A DNA stretch of 64,000 nucleotides. Source: Apostichopus japonicus. Its lineage: Eukaryota; Echinodermata; Holothuroidea; Aspidochirotida; Stichopodidae. Shown here piece by piece: positions 1-11,200 of the stretch (the first letter of the stretch is position 1; every line of letters starts with the position of its first letter). The notes beneath the pieces were generated by a model. That model saw nothing but the letters and a program-made list of their open reading frames with translations. It had not been told where the DNA came from and did no database searches. The stretch lies in assembly GCF_037975245.1 (NCBI RefSeq), contig NC_092574.1, forward strand, positions 13,980,713 to 14,044,712, in the 5' to 3' direction. Position numbers and translations under genes: made by a program.

Positions 1-1132
1 TTGTATATCTATTATAAGGGAGGTGAATAGTAGGACGGTTGTTGGCACAGATAAAGAGAGAGACATAATACTATTTTTACTTTAAGTCAATCTGAGGGGG
101 AAAGTGGAATAAATGGTTATGTTATGTTAGTATATGGAAGTTATTACCAGCTACTTTCAATGTTAAACACCGACAAATTGAAGATGTTTTTTTTTTTTGC
201 TGGTCTTGTAAATGCCTTTGCTTTGCTGCACACCATATGGAATTTATTGGCTATAAAAGTGGAAATAAAACCGTTGTACTGGCTGGCTGGCTGGCCGTTG
301 TACTGGCTGGCCGTTGTACAAAACCGATAATGTGCTGGCTATATGGCGTCACGAAAGTGTAAGAAACACTAGAAGTTTATTAGCAGTTATATTTGATATG
401 ACAATTGCTGTACCATATTGTTTCATAATTATAAAAGAGTTAACCAAACATCGTATAATCATATTGGAATCAACGTAAGTGTTTGTCAGAGAGAGAGCGA
501 GAGAAAAGTATATATATTTGTAGAGTTACCGCACAGTTAAAGCTCCCCTGAATTTTCATGTTCGCTAGCGCACAGAAAGAACTATTCCAATGACATATTC
601 TAACCCACCCCCCCGGCAAAACCCCACCCTCGCTCTGACAGAAAGCTTGGGCTATCATGGTACTTTCAAATTTACCCACGATGCCCGTTTAGATTTTTCA
701 GCTAGCATGGTAATATATATATATATATATTTTTTTTTTGTATAAGATGAATTTAGGCAGAATTGTAGTCTTGATATGTCATAGCCCAGGATAGAAGGAA
801 CCAGTTGAAACATATTTTGTGCTGGTACTTATTTCTATAAGTTATTCCGGTTTACGAGATATTCACCAAAACAAATTAAGCTCAATCTCTGGAACGCTCC
901 TTTAAGGCTAAATTGATGTCGTCAGCTCCTCAGTGCAGGCCAAATTGTGAATGTTAATACATTGTTCATTCATACTTAGTAAAGACTCCTAAATCCTATT
1001 GGTCCATTCAGGTCAGCTGACCGTGGTTAATCCTGTGAGTAACGCACGGTAAAATTACGGGGCATCACTTTAATAAATCTTTGGTTATATGTAACCAAAA
1101 ATGTTTTGTTTTATGATTTTTCCCCACACAAA
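1..1132. other. Noncoding AT-rich sequence, left edge
   Basis: No coding sequence recognised. It contains a short GGCTGGCTGGC-type duplication near 280-320, an AT/T tract at 713-739, and at 1025-1050 an isolated copy of part of the foldback arm that begins at 1152. Confidence 0.6.
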
Positions 1133-1355
1133 TGGTAGTGTATGAATGAACGGGGTTAATCAACGGTCTAGCGTGCGTTACTCACATATTTAATGCACTC
1201 CGGGTGTTAATGCTATCGCTGGATGCACTCGGGTTCCGCTACGCTCCACCCTCGTGCATCGCTTGCATTATCCCCCGATCGTGCATTAATCCTGTGAGTA
1301 ACGCACGCTAGACCGTTGATTAACCCCTTATTTATAAATTATAATAACACTACCA
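1133..1355. mobile_element. Foldback/MITE-like element with 47-bp inverted arms
   Basis: Left arm 1152-1198 and right arm 1281-1327 are reverse complements at 44 of 47 positions. A further 9-bp inverted pair (tggtagtgt at 1133-1141, acactacca at 1347-1355) lies outside them. The 82-bp centre is also imperfectly self-complementary (gatgcactcggg against ccctcgtgcatc), so the whole unit could fold into one long hairpin. A partial third copy of the arm (ttaatcctgtgagtaacgca) lies at 1027-1046. There is no coding capacity. This is consistent with a nonautonomous foldback transposon; the superfamily is not determined. Confidence 0.75.
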
Positions 1356-3766
1356 AAATATGCTCTTAAACTTCTTATGGACAAGATATCATCATTGGGT
1401 GACGTTCAACACATTTTGTTCTTGAAAACTCTGTATGCAATGTAAACTTATTATTTGAGGCCTATAGTATGCCTTATGTTGTCCCATTTTGTTGCGTGTT
1501 ACAACTGACCAAATGATCAATGTATTAGACTATATAGGCCAGTCCCTTTAACTGTTGATCCTCAGATGTTTAAAGGGATCTTTCTCACAAATTAAAAGTT
1601 ACGACGCATCAAAGTAAATTTTATGAATAAAAGTCACCCTTTTAACAAAGAAATGCAGAAATGAAGTTTTTCCATTGAACATAAAGAAAAAGTTCAAATT
1701 GAAGTAAAAGTGAAAGTCTGTTTTTCCTCTCATATTAAAATATTTTCGCACAACTGTTTCGTAGCTAAGTTATCTCTATTAATTAAATAGTCATAAATGG
1801 CCTTCCTTACGTAGAAACTCAGCTCCAATAGAGGGCGTTATACTGAAAACCATTTGCCCTCATTTCTATACATATTTTTGCCTCTGACCAATCGGCGCAC
1901 CGGTTCCGAGGAGCCGGTAAACCGGTTAACCGGTAGTTCAATCCACCCCTGGGTGAATGACAGTGCAGGTGTGTAAGCAGTCAGTTAGATATGTATATAC
2001 TTTAGTAGCTGATTTGAAAACTTTTGTGTGTGTCTGCTTGTTTGCTTTGCTTGTTTATGGTCGATATCGTATCGTAGTTAAAGTGTGTTGTATTCTAAAC
2101 CGTGTATATGTCCAACAGGAAGAAAGTACACACTCGCTGTATACGTATTGGTTTAACCAAGGGTAAATTACAGCTTCTATATATGGTTAGCTAGAAAGTC
2201 GGCCTCCATAATAGGTATGATTTATGGACGGCTCAAGTTGCATCTAATATGTTGTCTTGAAAATGTCAATGGTTATCGATGGTTATCGGATCTGGCACCA
2301 CTGGGGAAATACCTTCTAAATTAGAACCACACCCGATACACCTACAGTGTAAATGCATTACAAGGAAGTCGAAAGTATACGCCACTTGCATTGCACTGAC
2401 AGTAAGAAACTCTATCGTAGTCGAAGAGCAATAGGTAAAGGTACAGTGGTCCTGAAGAGACATAGGATATATACAGTGCATGTGTTTGGATAATAAAACA
2501 AATATTCAAATATTTTTCTAAATGTTGCTGATTTTCAGTGGGTTAACGTACACCATCTTGACATTATGTTGCCCTTTACTTAACAACACGCGAGAAACAT
2601 GAATTGGTTGTAGGACCGTATAACTCTTATACAAAAATCTAACTTTATCATATCATATACCTCTATATTTTGAATGCTCCATTGAGGCCACCTTATATAT
2701 GGTTTAGATACAGAAACAATACCACGGTATACAGTTAAATGAATATTCATACAACAGACTGATGAAAATCGTATCTATCAATAACCATGCTATAACCTTT
2801 ACTTTGAAATGTAGACTCCTGAATCACGTTGATGATGTCACTTTATATGCTTTAGCCTGTCAAAGGGGTGAGTGCCAGGCCCGATAATGCCAAAAGACAA
2901 TGACTTTGAGTCACAGGGGTCCGAGAAAGACCATTCCTCTTTGTAACCTACGTAATGCACCATTGTTCTGGTGAGGGCGTAACAAGTTGTCTGAAAAATG
3001 TAAGAAATATACAATGGCTAAATAAAGCAACATTCATCAAGTAACCCACCCCCACCTTTCTCCCTCTCCCTTCACATTAGTTAAGAGTAATTGGAACGCA
3101 TAAGATCTCAGGATTGCATTTGTACTTCTTCATGGTCGAGATAGAGAAGTTTATCTCTGAAAACGAACGCAAAGAGTTGTATTGAGATCCCGTTTATTTG
3201 TTACGACGTTCTTAAGCTGTTTAATTTATCATAAGGTCATAGGGTCATATCATAAGGTAAATTTCTTGAGGTTTACTCAACATATCCATTTTCAAAGAAG
3301 GATTATGCACGGAGCAGAACTTTTATACCAAACGTCTTCATCCCCAGCTTCAAGTTTCAGTATTTAGAAAGTCTGTAAAAGAAGAAGAAAAAACCCAAGT
3401 ATAACTTATTTCAACAACTACTACTTGAAAGCCAATATGAACGTTTCAAACTCTCAAGAGCATCAACCCTATTAACTCGTTAGCAGGGATTTTTTTATTT
3501 TATTTTATGAGTTATAAATTCCTCACCAAGAATGAACTTTGCTCTGTTGAACGAAAGAACTTACTGTACATTTATTACTGCCATGAATGGTATATTTACT
3601 GGTATCATCACACAAACATTTTATATTTTCTATTACATAAGCTTGCATAATTAAGTTTTTACATCCATCGTTTTCTTTTCTAAATGTTTTGCTACTATTA
3701 CGGTAAATGAACAGGAAAAATAAATCCATCAAAAGATGTTCAAAGGTTAATGGCAAGTGACATCTT
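1356..3766. other. Noncoding sequence between foldback element and SRCR-like remnant
   Basis: No gene recognised. Short open frames here lack recognisable domains or splice context. A stretch around 1885-1955 with repeated ccggt/accgg words may be old repeat sequence. Confidence 0.5.
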
Positions 3767-3912
3767 TTGTGTGGGCGCTCTTTAACTTTGTGTTCTACCA
3801 ACGTCAATTTTGAAGACAGTCAAATCCTTTGTTACCAGTTAGGCGGTCCACATGCAGTACTTTGCTGGGGCAAAGGTTCTTATCCCAGGGTAACGAAATT
3901 GTATGCAAGTTT
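3767..3912 (+). pseudogene. Possible SRCR-domain fragment (exon remnant)
   Basis: The plus-strand frame through 3767-3912 encodes a segment with TLCSTN, FEDSQILCYQLGGPHAV and GKGSYP. The order resembles the centre of a scavenger receptor cysteine-rich domain, which typically reads T-V-C-D-D, then D-A-x-V-V-C-R-Q-L-G, x-x-A-V and G-x-G. The cysteine before the acidic segment and the C-x-Q-L-G core fit, but the usual tryptophans and final L-D-D-x-x-C are not clear. An in-frame stop (TGA, 3758-3760) lies just upstream, and I see no convincing acceptor or donor, so this is more likely a relic than a working exon. SRCR genes are very numerous in echinoderms. The similarity is judged by eye and could be chance. 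Confidence 0.3.
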
Positions 3913-4757
3913 TATTTGCATAAGGTATTCCAACTGTGTACATTTGACTTATGTAGTTCTTTTAACGGTCACAAGAGTATATTTTTTCGTACAGATGATT
4001 AAACAGAGTAATCTGAATCGCTAATCTTTTTAAGGACAAGAAAAGATTGGTAACACTCGAAGATCAATATTTGTAATGAGACAACAATCATGCAGTCGAG
4101 AAGAAACTGTGGACATTTACCTCTGCACAGTACATCATACACACACGTCAAGAAGCAATAAAAAACCGTTACGACATCCACTTGAACTACAAACGATAAG
4201 ATAACGTAAATCAATGAACTTCTGCCATGCACGCAACCAAAGTTGATATTGCCACAGGTTGAGGTCGCTCTTTCTAGTTTATCCTGCAGAGAGCCAAAAA
4301 AAAAAACAAAAAAAATCGAAATGGTAGAAATTATTCTTTGTGGATTTGAATTCTCTTATTTTCCGATTTGCGGCGTCAGGTTATGACGTCATACCCTCAA
4401 TAATCTTATAAATAAATGCAAGATCATTCCTGAAACAAAGATATTTGAAGGGAAACTTTGATTGAGATTGTTCCTGAACATTAGCTTTTATTTGCTGTAA
4501 AGCATGTAAGGTTCAGCTACCTGCAAGGTTTTAGTTGTGTTGTTGGATTCCTGTCTTATCTGATCATTTCAGAAAATATATATTCCCTGGAATTGATAGA
4601 CCCCATGAACTTGGTAAAATCGCCCATTTTTTGTCGCATTCCCCCATCCCAAACGCCACCCCACCGACACCCCACCTTCAGTTGAAATTCTCAACAGAAA
4701 ATCTATTTTGTAAATTTCTTTATTCGTATACGAGAAAAAACATACCTCAGCATAAAG
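3913..4757. other. Noncoding sequence
   Basis: No gene recognised. It ends at the left boundary of the 164-bp tandem duplication. Confidence 0.5.
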
Positions 4758-5427
4758 GCAGTCGAGGGTTAAATGTATTGACCAAAGAATTGGGATCATA
4801 TGTTCATAGTTCGGCTTTGGTATAGAAAACCGGACTTTTCTTTTGAACTTCAAAAAAAAAAAAAAAAAAGGGAAAAGAAATGTTAGAATGGTTAGTCGTA
4901 TTACCAGGTAGCTGCACTCTGCAGGTCGAGGGGTAAATGTATTGACCAAAGAATTGGGATCAGTTGTTCATAGTTCGGCTTTGGTAGAAAACCCAGTGGC
5001 GTAGGAAGGTACTTTTGAATGGAGGGGGGGGGGCTGAAGACTGATGGCCGGCCTGGGGGAGGGGTCTAAGGGGAGGGGGTGTCCCCCTCCCCTTTTGATT
5101 TTTTTGCATTTGCAGGTGGCCTCAGATGCAATTTGGTGCAATATAGCACACTTCAACACCCACTCCAATTTGTAAACTTAATTTTGTATTTTCACCTGGC
5201 CTTAGATGCAATTTGGTGCTCCAAATGAGATTTTTTTTCTCATTTGAAAATGAAAAAGGGGGTTTCTGACTTGCGAACCGGGGGGCGGAATGATACTTCC
5301 GCCCCTCCACATTTTTCACTGCCCCCCGGTTCCTACGCCCTTGAGAAAACCGGACTATTCTTTGAACTTAACAAACACAAAATATGAAATGTTAGAATAG
5401 TTAGTCGTATTCCCAGGTAGCTGCACG
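4758..5427. repeat. Tandem duplication (offset 164 bp), second copy split by a MITE
   Basis: Copy 1 is 4758-4920. Copy 2 starts at 4921 and resumes after the inserted element, ending near 5427. Shared words include aaatgtattgaccaaagaat, gttcatagttcggctttggt, gttagtcgtatt and ccaggtagctgcac. Copy 1 carries an expanded poly-A run (about 4851-4869). Copy 1 keeps the uninterrupted sequence across the site where copy 2 carries the insertion. Confidence 0.9.
4994..5343. mobile_element. hAT-like MITE, 350 bp, with 8-bp target-site duplication
   Basis: It starts CAGTGGCGTAGGAA and ends with the complement of CAAGGGCGTAGGAA (12 of 14 matching). It is flanked by a perfect direct repeat AGAAAACC at 4986-4993 and 5344-5351. 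An 8-bp duplication with CAg...ctG-type termini is the hallmark of hAT-superfamily insertion. Copy 1 of the surrounding duplication shows the empty site, with a single agaaaacc. Inside are a GGGGAGGGGG/CCCCCTCCCC palindrome and two copies of agatgcaatttggtgc (near 5125 and 5205). There is no transposase, so it is nonautonomous. Confidence 0.92.
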
Positions 5428-5469
5428 GTCATAAATCGAATTAAGAGCAGTATGTGATAGAATGAAACA

Positions 5470-6275
5470 GATGACAATGTGTTGTCTCATTCTTTGATAT
5501 GGGTCCTCGTCGTCAGGAGATACAAGGTTACAGTTATGAGAATGTGTGTTTCATTCTTCGATATGTATCCTCATTATCTGTAGATGGAAGGTTACAATTA
5601 TGAGAATGTGTCTTATTCTTTGACATGTTTCCTCACTATATGTATATCAGTGGCGGGGCTAGGGGTATTGGTCAGAGGGGGCGAGAATGGACTGTAGGGG
5701 CGCTTTCGGCACTATCTAAGCGGAGCGCCACCACAGGTTGGTGCGGAGCGTACAAAATTTTTTGAGTAAAGATACTCCCTAGATCGCCGGAAATTACCCC
5801 TTCCGGGCCTTTCTAATTTGCTGATAAACGAAGAATAAATAGCCGTTAGAGCATTTTGACAGAAAATTACACCAACAAAATGTGACAAATGTCAAGAGGT
5901 AGATGAGAGCGCAATAAAAAAGTCAATAATCGCGAATAAGAAAAAAGTGGTAAAAAGTTGAAAAGGGCGCCAGCAGTCCATTTGAGTCCGTCGGGGGGGG
6001 GGGGGGGGGCATTTGCCCCCTGACTATATGGACGCTCCGCCACTGATGTATATGGAAGGTTACAGTTATGAGAATTGATTTTATTCTTTGGAATGTTTCC
6101 TCATTGTCAGTAAATGGAAGGTTACAGTTATGAGAATGTGTTTCCATATTTTGACATATTTCCTCACTATTTGTAGATAAAATGGTACAGTTATGAGAAT
6201 GTGTTTTCATTCTTTGAAATGTTTCCTCATTGTCAGTAAATGGAAGGTTACAATTATGTGTTTTCATTCTCTGAA
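5470..6275. repeat. Minisatellite, 62-64 bp unit, interrupted by a MITE
   Basis: About six or seven diverged units carry ggttacagttatgag, tgtttcctcat and attctttgaa-type words. Unit starts measured at ggttac are 5526, 5590, then (after removing the insertion) 6058, 6120, 6184 and 6246, giving spacings of 62-64 bp. The minus-strand open frame across 5923-6267 is a by-product of the repeat, since a unit of about 63 bp keeps frame, and is not a gene. Confidence 0.88.
5648..6045. mobile_element. hAT-like MITE, 398 bp, with 8-bp target-site duplication
   Basis: Termini are CAGTGGCGGGGC and the complement of CAGTGGCGGAGC. They are flanked by a perfect direct repeat ATGTATAT at 5640-5647 and 6046-6053. 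The element sits inside one unit of the 62-64 bp minisatellite. An internal block (aagcggagcgccacc ... ggtgcggagcgta, about 5717-5750) matches, in reverse orientation, part of the MITE at 23206-23857. It includes a long G run (about 5993-6009). No coding capacity. Confidence 0.92.
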
Positions 6276-7715
6276 GAAAATTCCTGCTACGGCGTCAGCA
6301 TATGTGACACGACACTTTTGTGAGAATGTCATATATCGACTTGAACCCTCCATAGCTTTCAAGGGCAAATGTTATTTAATCAAAACTGAACCTTTATATC
6401 TACTAAGGTAATTATTTAGCTTTTAGAAGTACATCAAGAATATCTATTTTCAAATTAAATTTAGTTATTAACGAGAACAATTCGAATTAGATAAAGATAG
6501 ATTTCGAGGCTACTACGTAAACACATAACATCCCAGGACTACCCCTGGCATTAAACAAGCATCAGCTTGTCAAAGAACAAACTCATAAAAACGATGTAGC
6601 CTTCTTGAGGTGTTTATTTTACGATTATCTACAAACGTACCACCCCCCCCTTTCTTTTTTCATTATTATGTCTTTGCAAAGACCACAGTGGAAATAAGAC
6701 TGGGGTTTTCTTTTTTCTGTTTTTTTTTATCTCTTCTAGAACCGGTCTTTTTTTTCACGCGTTTTCTTTCTATACATATAGACAGTAGGTTAAGGTATAT
6801 CTATTATCTGCATGTTAATCTGATTTATTGTGTCGATAGGATCACTTTTATTACACTTAATAACACACCAGATACCGTTTGTTCAAATACTTCAACTTTT
6901 TTATGACTTTGCGCAACCCGTTTTAGAGGTCTAAGATTGCAACCGCCAGAGTGTGAACACCCAAACAGTTTTTTTTTTGTCTTCCAGAAAAAAAAAAAAA
7001 AGAAAGAAAAAACACGTGTGTGGTTGAAGTAATTTCCTGCCATATAGTAGTCTTCGATATGTATTTCGTGCGCCGAGTTGTCCAAAGTGGACGGTGTATG
7101 TCGTTTTCTTTGTTAAATCGATTTCTTTGTTAATGTGTTAGTGAATGAATATTCAATGGGGATGCTGAAGGGACCTTGTGACACATCTGACAGGGAAAGT
7201 GGAGAATAGGAATGAATAAAATAAATAAGAAAATAAATTAGAATATAAAGATAAAGAGAAATTTATACTTAATTTGTTTTGGTTATGAAGTTAGAGCAAA
7301 TCATCTAATATCCACATATAACCGGATAACATTAAGTGTTTAGGGATTCACCTATTTTTACTCCCAGTAAAGAGATCAGCGAGCCCTGGGGGGGGGGGTG
7401 GCATTTATCCAAATATTTTCAAAAGAAATTTTAGAGTGTAATTCCTCTTCTGATATGTATTTTAGACGAAAGAACAAGACGTTTCATAAAATATTGCAGT
7501 TTAAAGCAAATATGCCCCCTTACCGGACCCCCATCAAGGCTCTCCCAGTGGCGGTCCATGCACTCCCAACTAATAAAAATGTACCCCAATTCAACACTCT
7601 TCCTCCTACGTCACTGTTTAACCCAACGGAGAAAATTCTGTATCCCACGGAGGTAATGTAATATTCCCCCATTTGTTTAAAAAATCTTAGGCCTATAAAT
7701 TAACACGCATCCCGA
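6276..7715. other. Noncoding sequence with possible old transposon end
   Basis: No gene recognised. A cagtggcggtcc word at about 7549 and cctacgtcactg at about 7605-7616 resemble hAT-like ends but are not flanked by a matching 8-bp duplication, so they are not called as an element. Confidence 0.45.
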
Positions 7716-8214
7716 CATGTATTTAAACATGGAAATATAACTCCAAATGTATGTAAAAATGGAGATTTGTATGTAAATATGGATATGCATAACCGACTCT
7801 CAATGTATGTAGAAATGGAAACGTAGCATATAGTCACAATATATGTAGATATGGAAACGTAACATAGTCACAACATATGTTGCATGGAAATGTAATATAT
7901 ATAGTCACAATGTATGGATACATGGAAAGTAACCCGTTCTTAATGTATGTAAACATGGAAACGTAACATATCGTCACAATGTATGTAGCCATGGAAACGT
8001 AATATATAGTCACAATATATGTAGCCATGGAAACATAACATATAGTCACAATGTATGTAGCCATGGAAACATAACAGATAGTCACAATGTATGTAGCCAT
8101 GGAAACGTAATATATAGTCATAATATATGTAGGTATGGAAACGTAACATATAATCACATTTAAACATGGAAACGTAACATATAGTCACAATGTATGTAGA
8201 TATAGAAAGGAACC
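7716..8214. repeat. Minisatellite, 36-bp unit, about 14 copies
   Basis: Repeated words are atgtagccatggaaacgtaa and catatagtcacaatgt. The unit is close to 36 bp, best conserved between about 7950 and 8170. Because 36 is a multiple of three, two minus-strand frames stay open and give 12-residue peptide repeats (TYIVTICYVSMA type). I take these as by-products. Confidence 0.92.
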
Positions 8215-11200
8215 CACTTTCAAGCGAAAAGCAATCCAATTGCAATAGATGTACACGACACTGATTAAAATCGAAAACTTAATATTAAGTATTTCATTAT
8301 AAGCGAGCATGGCTTAGAATGGTTCTCAAGATGGCAAAATGAATTTTAACCGATCAAAACCAAAATTGTTGTGTATATATACATCTCGATTGTAAAGTCA
8401 ATTTGCTATCATAAAGCTATCATAATATATATATAAATATATATAGTTAGCACTATGGAAACCTTTTCAGCTATTTACACACATGACTATATTATTGTCG
8501 GTTTCGTAGTAAAAAAAAAACTGTAGACGGTTTGTGAAGTAGGCTTTAAAAAGTTTCAATTCACTAACTGTTAAAGATCTTCTTTGATCGATGTAATCAT
8601 CCATCATTTACGGACAATGATTCTCATTTTACGAAGTTCGCAAACAATAAGCAACATAGTTTCAACGATTTAACCTTAAAAGAAGAAACAAATTGCGTAG
8701 TGCTTTGGTCATATTTTTATTACAATTTAATTTTTCATATAATTTGATGGATAGAAATACCGGGGATATATGTACTGCTTAAGTATATAGAAAATAATAT
8801 TTTGATTACAATTAAAGATCCTATGTAATAGTAATTTTTTTTCAAGTAATAACAGAACAAAGTTATTCACAAAACGACTGGAGTGCAACCAATGGTATGC
8901 CAAAAAATGTAAAAAAATATTTTCATTTGTCCGTACGGTCATTTAATAATGGCATAGCATGGTTTTAAAATTGCTAACAAGAGCTGTTGTCAAAGAAAAA
9001 GTCAATGGGTACGCACAATGGTTAATTAGGACAATATATTATGCATGCAGCTTGCATAAGTACTTCTCGACAAATTTGCTGACGAATGCTGTGTCTTAAT
9101 TTATAGGACAAATGCACCCTCCCCTCTCCCCGTTACCTTACCCGTGACGTCACTCTTCCAACATTCCTTTCATCAGATACAATGCTTAAGATAGATTTCT
9201 CATTGTCACTTGTATATTGTCCTTATTGTTTGGCAAAGGTAGTCTATATAACGATATCAATGTAATTTGCAGCAATTTCAAAGTTTTTGTCGCATATAAG
9301 ATTGCCTGTCGTTCTGTCTTTGTAAATTCGACATCAGTTGCAAATTAGCTTGCGTCTTGGAGCTCTCGATGTACAGGTTAATGACGTAGAAGTGCCAACA
9401 AGTGGTCATCGAAGGTCGTTAGATATGATTACACATCCTAAATAATTCGTCTCATTTGTTATACTGCCTTATGTTTCCTTCAAAAAGAAAACTATAACAT
9501 TGACCTACCTTAATTTACATATAGGAATCTCGCCACGCTTATTCTACAGCTAATTATACTCGGAATGTTAATGAATTAGTCTTAAATTAATGTACGTTGT
9601 TCAGGAGAAGAATTTATTGTCTTTACGCGGCTCTTTAATTGTATTTTTTTTTAAATCTCTTTTCATTGTGTTCTGATTTTTTCTTTATTTTGTTAATGAA
9701 ATGAAAATTAGTTGTTTTAAAACTAAGACAAACGCCATTGATACATATCTACATCAACTGCCTAGTAAAACAGAAAAAAAAACCATATTGTTTTTGCAGA
9801 ATCATAAAAGCGTCTTTTTGTATAACACGTATGGTTGGGTGTGTTGTTCACAACGGAAGTATTCCAAGCAAACAACTGTATACTGACTCTATTCGTCGTA
9901 GCGAAGAATATAAATGCCACAAAAGCAGATAAATGCCCGAGCAATTTCTTTATGACAGTCAACTATAAATTGGTCATAACATTTTCTACTTTTACCCTTT
10001 TATGGCCCCTGCCTCTTAAAGCAAAGAATTAATCCACCCGTGTTTAACATTCAACTTATAAGTTTATGATAATATTTTTGCTTGAACTTTTCGTTTCTCT
10101 AAATTGACTCTTTTTGTGGCCACGAGGAGGGGAGCTGTAAAACTGAATAAAATAAAAAGTCCAATTCCTGAGAGATGATGATGATAAAGTGAATAAATTA
10201 TTGTTTGTTCCTTCAGTATAATGAAGAGAAAGAACAAAATAAGTATAAAATAGAAAGCGCCGTAAAAAGAATTTGACATTTCAGTAGAAATTTGTTTGCG
10301 ATGTTTCTTTAGGGAATTGGTCGACAGTGGCAAAACGTAGAATATATGCTGGATTTTTCTTTGTGGTTAAGGAAATTAAGGATTATATTCCATATTAAGG
10401 ATTAAATTTCATAATAATAGTGATGGATGGTGAATATTATGAGCAATTATGTTTACAAAATAGTAAATATTTGTTTACTCCGGCAAGACAATTCAGGATG
10501 ATACCAAGTTAATTCACAGCAAAACGTAGCTCTTTTCTTTCAATTTAATGATCTTGTATCAGAAGAACAAAGGTAAGTTTTAACTATTAACTAATTAATT
10601 CACGTGAACTATAAGACCATTTATAGTAATCCATGTTACTATAATTAAATGTATGACTTCACTCTTCCCTGTTATAACCAACCTTGTTGTTTGACATACA
10701 CAGGGACACCCACACACTCATACACACACATACATGAATATATATATATAAAGCAAATAAGACATAAGTTAATGATTTTTTTCAAATGGTTTATAATAGA
10801 GATTTAGAGAGAGTAATTTGATTGGTGTGTCTTTGAACAAAGACCCGCTGTAATAATCTCGGCCAGTGGCATCAATTTATACATGTTCCTCCTCATTATG
10901 TTGTTGTTTTTGTATCAATCTAGCAGTACAAATAAATACATAGAATTATTCGAAAATTTTAATATAGATATGTTATCAATAAAGCAGACTAAAAGAACAA
11001 TGTGAAGCATATTTACCATGTTATATTATGACTTCATGTGCGTTTTCATGTGTTATTCGTGCATACTAAAGATCATAACTGTGTGTGGTTCATATGCCCT
11101 CATATTCATAACGTGACGTTATTATAATATATATTTATATCAACAAAATAACGTGAGTTTAGTTAGCTCTTATAATACCAATTTAAAAAAACAAAGTTAT

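Noticed and set aside
5923-6267. 114-residue minus-strand open frame with repeated NCNLPFTDNEETFQRMKTHSH-like peptide
   Set aside because: It runs through the 62-64 bp minisatellite and a G run inside a MITE; the repeat keeps frame by length alone.
7549-7616. Pair of hAT-like ends (cagtggcggtcc ... cctacgtcactg)
   Set aside because: They are only 67 bp apart and lack a matching 8-bp duplication.
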